A stretch of DNA of 6,275 nt, taken from assembly GCA_030666885.1 (NCBI GenBank), contig DAOUWY010000117.1, positions 1 through 6,275 of the forward strand. The letters are read 5' to 3'. Source of the stretch: Methanosarcinales archaeon. GTDB lineage: Archaea > Halobacteriota > Methanosarcinia > Methanosarcinales > Methanocomedenaceae. Under the pieces are notes generated by a model. It made no database searches. It had not been told where the DNA came from and saw only the letters and a list, made by a program, of their open reading frames with translations. Each line of letters begins with the position of its first letter. The first letter of the stretch is position 1. Made by a program: the position numbers and the translations under genes. This document shows, piece after piece, positions 1 to 6,052 of the stretch.

Positions 1-1295
1 AGGTTGAACCAAAAGATAATGCCTATCACGAGTTGCTTAAGTATTTAAAAAACCATGACAAAAGTTCAGGAATAATTTACCGTAGTAGTCGTAAATCTGC
101 TGATGATCTGGCAAACAAACTTGAAGAAGAAGGTTATCGTGTTTTACCGTATCATGCAGGGTTAGATGCTGATCTAAGGACTCAAACACAGAATAAATTT
201 ATTAAAGACGATATTGAAATAATCGTAGCAACAATAGCTTTTGGAATGGGCATAGACAAACCCAATATCCGTTTTGTGATTCATTATGATTTACCAAAGA
301 ACCTTGAAACTTATTATCAGGAAACGGGGAGGGCTGGGAGAGATGGGGAAAAAAGTGATTGTATTCTCTTTTATAATTATGGCGATAAAAGAAAAATAGA
401 GTATTTCATTGAACAAAAGGTAGATGAAAATGAAAAGCGCATTGCATATAGAAAATTGCGTGATATGATTTATTTTTGTGAAAGCAGAACCTGTCGCAGA
501 AATATTTTATTGAATTATTTCGGAGAAGCATTCGATAAAATAAATTGTGAAAATTGCGATATTTGTCTAAACCCAAAAGAAATGATTGATGGAACAATTA
601 TTGTACAAAAAATCATATCGTGTATATCCCAGCTTAATGAACGATTTGGAATGAGTTACATCGCTGATGTTTTGTGCGGCTCAAAAAGTAAAAAAATAAT
701 TGGCAATCGGCACAATACTCTAACATCTTATGGCATTGGCAAAGAATATTCCAAAAAGCAGTGGCAGGCTTTTATCAGGGAACTGATCCATCGCGGGTTT
801 TTAAAAACGGAAGGGGATAAATATCCTGTAGTAAAAATATTAAATCAAAATATCCTCGATCATTTATTTGACAATGATGAGATCTTATTGACAAAACCGG
901 CAGAAGAAGCCCGGACAATACAAAAAAAAACATCCACGCTGCAAGAAACACTTGAACTTTGCAAACAAAATTCAACAATAAAGGTAATTGCCCAGAAGAG
1001 GAATTTAGCAACAAGCACAATCGCATCACACATTGAAAAGTTAATTTTATCAGGCGAAGAAATTCCTATTAATAAATTCGTTGATATCAATAAGCAAGAA
1101 GATATCATGAAAGTGCTGTCTATTTTAGGTGGTGAGAAATTAAAACCTATAAAAGAAAAGTTAGGTGATGATTACACTTATGAAGAAATACGCTTGGTAA
1201 GGGCATATAAAATGAGAAATAGTCCAATAGACCAACAGAATAATGATTCACTTGAAGACAATAATTTTAAAATATTCAGTAAACAAGTTTTATAA
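1..1295 (+). CDS. recQ: RecQ-family ATP-dependent DNA helicase, C-terminal part (5' end outside window)
   Basis: This 3'-5' DNA helicase unwinds forks and recombination intermediates. The reading frame is open from base 3 and gives 430 residues, so the first ATPase lobe (Walker A, DEAH box) lies upstream of the window. Visible in order, numbered from base 3: the second helicase lobe with GIIYRSSRK (23-31), motif V VATIAFGMG (75-83) and motif VI YYQETGRAGRDG (104-115); the RecQ zinc site with C164, C182, C185 and C188; the RQC winged helix around NERFGMSYIADVL (about 195-285); and a C-terminal helix-turn-helix domain of the HTH_40 type (about 309-405). There is no HRDC domain. A TTG at 33 is an internal Leu codon, not a start. 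Base composition is low (20 and 22 G/C in the first two 60-base lines, against 35 of 60 in parts of the next genes), which fits acquisition from a bacterium but does not prove it. The family call is firm. Confidence 0.95.
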   Translation, partial: VEPKDNAYHELLKYLKNHDKSSGIIYRSSRKSADDLANKLEEEGYRVLPYHAGLDADLRTQTQNKFIKDDIEIIVATIAFGMGIDKPNIRFVIHYDLPKNLETYYQETGRAGRDGEKSDCILFYNYGDKRKIEYFIEQKVDENEKRIAYRKLRDMIYFCESRTCRRNILLNYFGEAFDKINCENCDICLNPKEMIDGTIIVQKIISCISQLNERFGMSYIADVLCGSKSKKIIGNRHNTLTSYGIGKEYSKKQWQAFIRELIHRGFLKTEGDKYPVVKILNQNILDHLFDNDEILLTKPAEEARTIQKKTSTLQETLELCKQNSTIKVIAQKRNLATSTIASHIEKLILSGEEIPINKFVDINKQEDIMKVLSILGGEKLKPIKEKLGDDYTYEEIRLVRAYKMRNSPIDQQNNDSLEDNNFKIFSKQVL

Positions 1296-1350
1296 ATCCA
1301 CTTAGCGTAAAGTAGTACAATACAATTGAATACTTTCACCCCGCTCTCCG

Positions 1351-1365
1351 GTTAAGTATATTAAC
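1351..1365 (+). promoter_or_regulatory. Candidate TATA box of the RPA operon inside a short inverted repeat
   Basis: GTTAA-gtata-TTAAC is a perfect 5-bp inverted repeat around a TATA-like core (GTATATTA, 1356-1363). Transcription would be expected to start about 25 nt downstream, near 1385, leaving a leader of roughly 45 nt before the RPA start. The rest of 1296-1428 shows no gene and no clear terminator for recQ. This is inferred from position and composition only. Confidence 0.4.
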
Positions 1366-1428
1366 TTGGCAAGACATTTAACAATTGCCTTCCTAAACCA
1401 AACAAACTGGAGGCTTGAGGTATGAAGA

Positions 1429-2358
1429 ATGAATATAGAAATTGCAAAAGAAATTGAAGAGTTTTTTAGTCAGAAGGGACATAATATCCCTATCAGTGAG
1501 ATCGAAAGCAGACTCGATAAACTCATAAACGAGTTCAAGGTCCCGACAGAAGAAGCACGCAGAAGTGTAGTCAATTATTTCCTGAAAGAATACAACATCC
1601 CACGTGGAGATTTCTTTGTCCAGCAGGGTGAAACACCTACCGTAAAGGTAAGTGATATTACATCAGAAGGAAAATGGATCAATATCTCTGCCAAAGTGGC
1701 ACAATTATGGGATAATAGTCACGAAAGTATCGACCAGGCAGGATTGATAGGGGATGAGACAGGAACTATAAAATTCGTCAAATGGGCAAAAGCTGAACTG
1801 CCTTCACTGGTTGAAGGAAAAAGCTACATGTTCAAGAACGTAGTCACAGACAGTTATCAGGAAAGGTTCAATATCAAATTCAACAGGACCAGTCTGATAG
1901 AAGAAATACAGGAAGATATTGAGATAGGTACCCTGAGTGTTGAGTTCTCAGGTGCAATGGTGGGTATCCAGGTAGGTTCCGGCCTGATCAAGCGCTGTCC
2001 CGAATGCAACCGCGCCCTGATAAAAGGGGTATGCGGTGAACATGGGAAAGTGGAAGGGACTTATGACCTAAGGATAAAGGCAGTGGTTGATGACGGCATG
2101 TCGGCACAGGATGCCCTCATAAATCGTGAGATTTCCGAACAGCTTACAGGCATCACCCTGGATGAAGCTAAACAAATGGCTACCGAGGCACTTGACCAGG
2201 AAGTTGTCCTTGAAAAGTTCAAAGAAATGCTATTGGGCAGGTATTATTTAGTGAAAGGTCCGAAGCTTGACAGGAATATACTGGTGGAGGATATTTCGTT
2301 ACTACCACCTCTCGAATCAGACCAGATCGATACAATTATCAACCAGATGGAGGTGTGA
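1429..2358 (+). CDS. rpa: Replication protein A (single-stranded DNA-binding protein, OB folds plus zinc finger)
   Basis: Archaeal RPA coats single-stranded DNA during replication, repair and recombination. The 309-residue product has a helical N-terminal part (1-60) and a first OB fold (about 71-157) with the typical GLIGDETGTIKFVKW stretch. A second OB fold (about 172-292) is interrupted by a zinc finger C190-x2-C193-x8-C202-x2-H205. This matches the two-OB, zinc-finger RPA subunits known from Methanosarcina and haloarchaea, so it probably works with other RPA subunits coded elsewhere. The ATG at 1429 is preceded by GAGG at 1417-1420, 8 nt away. An out-of-frame ATG lies at 1422. The gene for the RPA-associated protein follows 3 nt after the stop, a pairing known from haloarchaeal rpa operons. 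Which numbered RPA paralogue this is cannot be decided here. Confidence 0.93.
   Translation: MNIEIAKEIEEFFSQKGHNIPISEIESRLDKLINEFKVPTEEARRSVVNYFLKEYNIPRGDFFVQQGETPTVKVSDITSEGKWINISAKVAQLWDNSHESIDQAGLIGDETGTIKFVKWAKAELPSLVEGKSYMFKNVVTDSYQERFNIKFNRTSLIEEIQEDIEIGTLSVEFSGAMVGIQVGSGLIKRCPECNRALIKGVCGEHGKVEGTYDLRIKAVVDDGMSAQDALINREISEQLTGITLDEAKQMATEALDQEVVLEKFKEMLLGRYYLVKGPKLDRNILVEDISLLPPLESDQIDTIINQMEV
2349..2355 (+). promoter_or_regulatory. Strong Shine-Dalgarno site for the RPA-associated protein
   Basis: GGAGGTG sits in the last codons of the RPA gene, 6 nt before the ATG at 2362. It is a near-full complement of the archaeal 16S rRNA 3' end and fixes the start of the second gene. The 3-nt gap between stop and start suggests translation of the two proteins is coupled. 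Confidence 0.85.
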
Positions 2359-2361
2359 ATC

Positions 2362-2928
2362 ATGGCAGGACAATATACAAGAGAAGTTGCATACCGCATC
2401 TTTGCCCAGGAGTTCAGGGATTCAGACTTATCATTCAAGGACAGTAATGACCAGTACTCCCCGCAATATCTACTTACACCCACAGGTGCCAAGGTAAACA
2501 GAATGTTAATAGTTGGTACGCTGACCGAAAAAGAGGATATCGGTAACGAAGCCGAGTACTGGCGCGCCAGGGTAGTGGACCCCACCGGAGCATTTCTCAT
2601 CTACGCAGGTCAGTACCAGCCAGAAGCAGCCCGGGTAATGGCAGATATCGAAGCTCCCCAGTACCTTGCTGTCGTAGGGAAGCCCAGCACCTTCCAGACC
2701 GAGGATGGTACGATCCTGACATCGGTCAGGCCTGAGAGCATACATATCGTAGATGCACCGACCAGAGACCGCTGGGTAGTGGAAACCGCACAGCGTACAA
2801 TTGAGCGTGTCAAGGACCTGGACAGCGATAATCCTGATTCGGTGCGTGCAAAAGAGCATTACAACACCGATGCATCAGTGTACAGGCAAATGGCACTGGC
2901 AGCTCTGGAAAGCCTGAAGACAGAATAA
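2362..2928 (+). CDS. RPA-associated protein, COG3390 family (RPAP)
   Basis: A 188-residue partner of RPA. Members of COG3390 are coded next to RPA in euryarchaea, and in Haloferax they are genetically and physically linked to the cognate RPA, so a role in forming or steering the RPA-ssDNA complex is expected. The family pattern is clear: an N-terminal helix REVAYRIFAQEF (7-18), SPQYLLTPTGAKVNR (33-47), then an OB-fold-like core with VGTLTEKEDIG, YWRARVVDPTGAF (66-78), YAGQYQPEAAR (81-91), VVGKPS (104-109) and SVRPESIHIV (121-130). A charged helical tail follows (about 135-188). There is no zinc site and no membrane segment. It shares an operon with RPA (3-nt gap, strong ribosome site), and its start is unambiguous. 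Base composition is GC-richer than recQ, as in the RPA gene. Confidence 0.92.
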   Translation: MAGQYTREVAYRIFAQEFRDSDLSFKDSNDQYSPQYLLTPTGAKVNRMLIVGTLTEKEDIGNEAEYWRARVVDPTGAFLIYAGQYQPEAARVMADIEAPQYLAVVGKPSTFQTEDGTILTSVRPESIHIVDAPTRDRWVVETAQRTIERVKDLDSDNPDSVRAKEHYNTDASVYRQMALAALESLKTE

Positions 2929-2929
2929 C

Positions 2930-2966
2930 TTTTTTTAGAGGGGTCATCTGGCCCCCATTCCTTTTT
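2930..2966 (+). terminator. Putative terminator after the RPA operon
   Basis: A run of seven T (2930-2936) starts just after the stop codon. It is followed by a hairpin, GGGGTC (2940-2945), loop ATCT, GGCCCC (2950-2955), six pairs with one G-T, and then a second tract of five T at 2962-2966. T-tracts are the usual archaeal termination signal, and the hairpin would also serve a bacterial-type mechanism. Placement between two independently promoted units supports the call. Confidence 0.6.
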
Positions 2967-3044
2967 AATCGCTTGTTTGACATTGTTGACACAGGTAACT
3001 TCGACCTTCTTGCTATCCCGTGCATGAAAAATGTCAAAATTTAA

Positions 3045-3055
3045 TACATATAAAA
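3045..3055 (+). promoter_or_regulatory. TATA box of the enolase gene
   Basis: TACATATAAAA is a good archaeal TATA element in an AT-rich stretch. A start site about 25 nt downstream of its centre would fall near 3076, giving a leader of only about 20 nt, just enough for the ribosome site at 3085-3090. The terminator-like hairpin upstream shows that enolase is transcribed separately from the RPA operon. Confidence 0.6.
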
Positions 3056-3084
3056 ACAATTATTTATTGGTAATTTTTTTGGAT

Positions 3085-3092
3085 GGTGATAT
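3085..3092 (+). promoter_or_regulatory. Ribosome site that decides the TTG start of enolase
   Basis: GGTGATAT is followed directly by two TTG codons (3093 and 3096). An in-frame TGA inside the motif (3087) excludes any earlier start. The spacing is too tight for 3093 (2 nt after GGTGAT) and normal for 3096 (5 nt). The divergent-strand gene at 5129 has the same arrangement, GGTGATAT-NNG-TTG, which supports 3096. Confidence 0.65.
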
Positions 3093-3095
3093 TTG

Positions 3096-4367
3096 TTGGA
3101 TTTCATAATAGAAAAGGTACATGGTAGAGAGATACTAGACTCCAGAGGCAATCCTACTGTAGAAGTGGAAGTTAGGACATACTCCAGTGACTTAAGGATA
3201 AGAGGCTTTGGACGTGCCAGTGTCCCCAGTGGTGCATCTACCGGTTCAAATGAAGTACTTGAACTGCGGGACAAAGATAATCGGTACAGAGGCAAGGGAG
3301 CGAAAAAAGCAGTACATAATGTTAACACTATACTGGGTCCGGAAGTTGTCGGAATGGATGTTCGACGCCAGCGTGAGATCGACCGGATAATGATCGATCT
3401 GGATAATACTGATAACAAATCAAGTATGGGTGCTAATGCCATACTGGGTGTCAGCCTGGCCGTGGCCCGGGCTGCAGCCGATTCATACAAAATACCATTA
3501 TATCAATACCTGGGAGGAGTAAACTCATTCAAACTACCGGTCCCGACACTGAACATCATAAACGGTGGACAGCATGCAGGTAATAAGCTATCCATCCAGG
3601 AGTTCATGATACAACCAAAAGGGGCAGAAACGTTCAGGGAAGGTTTGAGGTGGGCGACCGAGATCTACCATGTCCTGGGGGATGTCCTGGAAAAAAAATA
3701 CGGCAATAGTGCCACCAATGTAGGTTATGAAGGTGGGTATGCCCCCCCGATCAACCAAACCAACGATGCAATGGAAGCAATTACTGTGGCCATAAAAGAG
3801 GCAGGATATACAGAAGACGATATCACTATTGGTATAGACTCTGCCGCATCATCGTTCTTTGATGGTGAGAAATATAATGTCGATGGTAAGAAATTTACCG
3901 GTGGTGAACTGGTGGATTATTATGTTGAACTTGCTGACACTTTTCCAATTATTTTTATTGAGGATGGTTTCCACGAAGAAGCCTTTGATGAATTTGCGGC
4001 TCTTACTGTGAAACTGCCAGATGTCATAAATGTAGGTGATGACCTGTTCGTCACCAACGTAGAACGATTAAAACACGGAATCAAAATGGGTGCATGTAAT
4101 GCATTACTGCTCAAGGTGAACCAGATAGGGAGCTTAAGTGAGGCGTTTGATGCGGCTGCCACTGCACAGCGCAACGGTTACAAAGTGGTGGTAAGTCACA
4201 GGTCCGCAGAAACCGAAGATAGTACTATTGCTGATATTTCTGTTGCACTTAGTGCCGAACTTATCAAGACCGGGGCACCTGCAAGGAGCGAACGTACTGC
4301 TAAATACAACCAGCTCCTCCGCATAGAGGAAGAACTTGGTGAAGCAGCCCGCTACACCAGGATATAA
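3096..4367 (+). CDS. eno: Enolase (phosphopyruvate hydratase), slightly divergent
   Basis: Enolase interconverts 2-phosphoglycerate and phosphoenolpyruvate in cytosolic glycolysis/gluconeogenesis. Length (423 residues from TTG 3096; 424 if TTG 3093 is used) is normal for the family. The N-terminal domain has REILDSRGNPTVEVEV and the mobile-loop motif VPSGASTG. The barrel has INGGQHAG (H160), QEFMI (E169), EGG (E212, general acid), metal ligands D248, E289 and D315, the base K340 in LLKVNQIG, H368-R369 in SHRS, and K391 in IKTGAPARSERTAKYNQ. All residues needed for catalysis are therefore present. Odd points against the family consensus: GDEGG is GYEGG (Y211), ASEF is ASSF (S253), IEDP is IEDG (G291), and HRSGETED is HRSAETED (A371). 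A true enolase is by far the best call; a specialised paralogue cannot be excluded. It is monocistronic, with its own TATA box, and convergent with the next gene. Confidence 0.93.
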   Translation: MDFIIEKVHGREILDSRGNPTVEVEVRTYSSDLRIRGFGRASVPSGASTGSNEVLELRDKDNRYRGKGAKKAVHNVNTILGPEVVGMDVRRQREIDRIMIDLDNTDNKSSMGANAILGVSLAVARAAADSYKIPLYQYLGGVNSFKLPVPTLNIINGGQHAGNKLSIQEFMIQPKGAETFREGLRWATEIYHVLGDVLEKKYGNSATNVGYEGGYAPPINQTNDAMEAITVAIKEAGYTEDDITIGIDSAASSFFDGEKYNVDGKKFTGGELVDYYVELADTFPIIFIEDGFHEEAFDEFAALTVKLPDVINVGDDLFVTNVERLKHGIKMGACNALLLKVNQIGSLSEAFDAAATAQRNGYKVVVSHRSAETEDSTIADISVALSAELIKTGAPARSERTAKYNQLLRIEEELGEAARYTRI

Positions 4368-4430
4368 ACCCGGATATCAGGATATAGAGCCGCAGCCAGA
4401 TCAATATTTAAGCGGCCCTATATAAGGGAA
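4368..4430. other. Convergent intergenic spacer with weak palindromes
   Basis: Sixty-three bases separate the stop codons of enolase and the membrane-protein gene. Two weak symmetric elements are visible: GCCGC (4389-4393) with GCGGC (4412-4416) around an 18-base loop, and CCCT-atata-AGGG (4416-4428). They may help end transcription from both sides, but no T-tract supports a firm terminator call. GGATAT occurs three times at 4360, 4372 and 4380, starting in the last codons of enolase. Confidence 0.35.
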
Positions 4431-5129
4431 CTACATAGGAAAGTAGGTCAACAGTGCGGCTATTAACACCGTAACATAGACGGCTTTGAAGCTCCCTACT
4501 CCCCCGAGGTTTATAGAAGGGCTTCCTTCAGTCTTCTCGTTAATGTTGAAGATTGATGTTATAGTTCCAATGAGGATTCCGAATACACCAGCGACAAGCA
4601 CCACGGTGGCAGCGTTTCCCGGGTCCAGTACCAGGGCGAACGGAATTGTTAAGAGACCGATATAATTTGGTATAACGATGCCTACTCCGGTTTTGATCTC
4701 TGAAAGCAAATGGGTGGCCATTATAATTATCAGCATTGTTTCCAGGGCTGCAAAACCCGGATTATTAAAGGCTACATATGCTGCAAGGATAAATGGAAGG
4801 ATAAAACCACCCAAATTGAGGTTTATGGATGTATTAAATATCAATTCATCCCCACCCTCCATCTCATCTGCCAGGGGAACCGAATAAAACTCACCGATTA
4901 GTTCCTTTTTCTCATCTGAAAGTTCTGGCTTCTTTGTCCTGATATTATAGATGGGGATTTCGATAAACGACAGCAATAACATGGCTGCTGTTAGTATGAA
5001 CAGTACAATGGAGTTTATGTTCCACTGTCCTCCCAGTTTGTTAGTATAGCCCAGGTAAAAAATCGGGAGAAGTATAAACCCGAAAAATGCGAACATTTGA
5101 ATATCCTGTTTGAAAATTTTTCCACGCAA
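4431..5129 (-). CDS. Seven-helix integral membrane protein, DUF1614-like
   Basis: A 232-residue protein of unknown function, predicted to lie in the cytoplasmic membrane. About seven hydrophobic segments can be seen (12-29, 39-60, 104-121, 126-142, 151-168, 173-193, 211-230), with one charged loop (61-100) and no signal peptide. The motif order LLSFIEIPIYN (52-62), NLGGFILP (105-112), H140 with GVGIVIPN (148-155), GILIGTI (184-190) and SINLGGVGSFKAVYVT (205-220) resembles the DUF1614 family; this assignment is from memory of the family pattern. The glycine-rich SINLGG-GSF motif before the last helix is the most distinctive part. The start is TTG at 5129: GGTGAT lies 5 nt before it and an in-frame TGA blocks extension. 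The gene diverges from pspA across 224 bp, so a role at the membrane beside PspA is possible but unproven. Confidence 0.7.
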   Translation of the reverse strand: MRGKIFKQDIQMFAFFGFILLPIFYLGYTNKLGGQWNINSIVLFILTAAMLLLSFIEIPIYNIRTKKPELSDEKKELIGEFYSVPLADEMEGGDELIFNTSINLNLGGFILPFILAAYVAFNNPGFAALETMLIIIMATHLLSEIKTGVGIVIPNYIGLLTIPFALVLDPGNAATVVLVAGVFGILIGTITSIFNINEKTEGSPSINLGGVGSFKAVYVTVLIAALLTYFPM

Positions 5130-5132
5130 CTG

Positions 5133-5140
5133 ATATCACC
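5133..5140 (-). promoter_or_regulatory. Ribosome site fixing the TTG start of the membrane protein
   Basis: On the minus strand GGTGATAT precedes CAG-TTG, so the TTG at 5129 lies 5 nt after the GGTGAT core. The first ATG in frame is Met12, at the edge of the first membrane helix, and has no comparable site in front of it. The TTG start is therefore preferred. Confidence 0.7.
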
Positions 5141-5176
5141 TTTAAATTATTAGTTTAGTCTTAGATTGTTAGAGAA

Positions 5177-5186
5177 GTTTATATAG
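5177..5186 (-). promoter_or_regulatory. TATA box of the membrane-protein gene
   Basis: Read on the minus strand this is CTATATAAAC, a good archaeal TATA box. The start of transcription would lie near 5156, leaving a leader of about 27 nt. The element is nearly symmetric: the plus strand reads GTTTATATAG, so rightward use towards pspA is also conceivable, although pspA has a closer candidate. Confidence 0.55.
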
Positions 5187-5294
5187 ATTATCAAATTTTA
5201 TGAAAAAGATAAATGGTAATTACTTATATGATTCTGGACTATTAACAAAAAAGAGAGTATTCCAAATTAAATGCGAATGACATTTGAATATGGG

Positions 5295-5316
5295 ACTGTA
5301 ATTTAAATACTGTAAT
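5295..5316 (+). promoter_or_regulatory. pspA promoter: TATA box flanked by 8-bp direct repeats
   Basis: TTTAAATA (5302-5309) matches the archaeal TATA consensus TTTAWATA. It would start transcription near 5331, about 23 nt before the pspA ATG. Two exact copies of ACTGTAAT (5295-5302 and 5309-5316), 14 bp apart, flank the box and each overlap it by one base. A protein bound to them would cover the site of TBP, so they are a plausible operator. Confidence 0.5.
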
Positions 5317-5353
5317 GTAAAATGAATATCAATACAAGAAAGGAGTATATAAT

Positions 5354-6052
5354 ATGGGTTTATTGAATCGGATGGGGACTGTAGTAAAAGCAAAAATGAA
5401 CAAGTTGGTTGATAAGATGGAAGATCCAAGGGAAACCCTGGATTACTCTTACAAAAAGCAGCTTGAATTACTGCAGGATGTTAAACGAGGTGTAGCCGAG
5501 GTTACTACTTCCAAGAAACGGCTTGAACTGCAAAAGGCAAAATTGAACCTGAATATCGATAAGCTAACAGGTCAGGCCCGGGATGCAGTCAAGGCAGGCA
5601 GGGAAGACCTGGCGCGCCTTGCACTGGAAAGGAAAAACGGCCTAATATCCCAGGTCCAGTCCCTTGACCAGCAGATCGATGACCTGAATAAGGAACAGGA
5701 GAAGCTCCAGGCCACCGAAAGAAGACTATCTGCCAAGGTCGAGTCCTTCAGGACCAAAAAGGAGACCATCAAGGCCCAGTACTCTGCTGCAGAAGCGCAG
5801 GTAAAGATCACGGAATCGGTAACAGGTATCAGTGAGGAAATGGCAGATGTGGGCATGGCTGTCCAGAGGGCTGAGGAGAAAACAGAGGACATGAAGGCAC
5901 GCTCGGCTGCACTGGATGAACTCCTTGAGGCGGGTACACTGGAGGACTTTACCGGAGGGGAGGACGATATCGAAAAGGAACTTGCCAAGATCAGTGCGAC
6001 CAGTAATATTGAATCAGAACTTGAATCCTTGAAGGAGGAGGCAGGCAAATGA
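5354..6052 (+). CDS. pspA: PspA/IM30 (Vipp1) family membrane-maintenance protein
   Basis: PspA proteins are ESCRT-III superfamily members that assemble into large oligomers on the inner face of the membrane and protect its integrity under stress. The 232-residue length is typical. An amphipathic N-terminal helix (MGLLNRMGTVVKAKMNKLVD, 1-20) would insert in the membrane. It is followed by the conserved EDP turn (23-25), a long coiled-coil hairpin (about 28-145) and the family motif GREDLARLAL (82-91). Helices around 145-192 (AEAQVKITESVTGISEEM) complete the core, and an acidic linker and short last helix (200-232) follow. Transmembrane segments are absent, as expected. The ATG at 5354 has AGGAG at 5341-5345, 8 nt before it. 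The stop overlaps the start of pspAA as ATGA, so the two are translated together. A membrane-protein gene lies divergently upstream. Confidence 0.93.
   Translation: MGLLNRMGTVVKAKMNKLVDKMEDPRETLDYSYKKQLELLQDVKRGVAEVTTSKKRLELQKAKLNLNIDKLTGQARDAVKAGREDLARLALERKNGLISQVQSLDQQIDDLNKEQEKLQATERRLSAKVESFRTKKETIKAQYSAAEAQVKITESVTGISEEMADVGMAVQRAEEKTEDMKARSAALDELLEAGTLEDFTGGEDDIEKELAKISATSNIESELESLKEEAGK

Noticed and set aside
33..35. TTG as the start of the helicase gene
   Set aside because: The frame stays open upstream to base 3 with RecQ-like sequence, and the essential first ATPase lobe must precede it. The gene is cut by the window edge.
2244..2859. Minus-strand and alternative plus-strand frames across the RPA operon
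   Set aside because: They overlap two clearly conserved genes and have compositions expected of shadow frames.
2977..2993. Repeated TTGACA-like sequences before enolase, resembling a bacterial -35 box
   Set aside because: They sit too far upstream without a matching -10 element, and the archaeal TATA box at 3045-3055 explains the promoter better.
2859..3059. Small minus-strand frame in the RPA-enolase spacer
   Set aside because: It runs through the terminator hairpin and the end of the RPA-associated gene, with no ribosome site and no recognisable domain.
3041..3490. 149-codon minus-strand frame over the enolase start
   Set aside because: It lies opposite well-conserved enolase sequence and across its promoter, and resembles no known protein.
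4678..4901. Plus-strand frames inside the membrane-protein gene
   Set aside because: The minus-strand frame has clear membrane helices, a ribosome site and a promoter; the opposite frames have none of these.
5269..5285. Inverted repeat AAATG-N7-CATTT upstream of pspA
   Set aside because: Only five base pairs and AT-rich; it is readily explained by chance and less convincing than the ACTGTAAT pair nearby.
5572..6048. 158-codon minus-strand frame opposite pspA
   Set aside because: The product is a serine-rich low-complexity protein, the usual antisense shadow of a charged coiled-coil gene. It has no ribosome site and no family resemblance.
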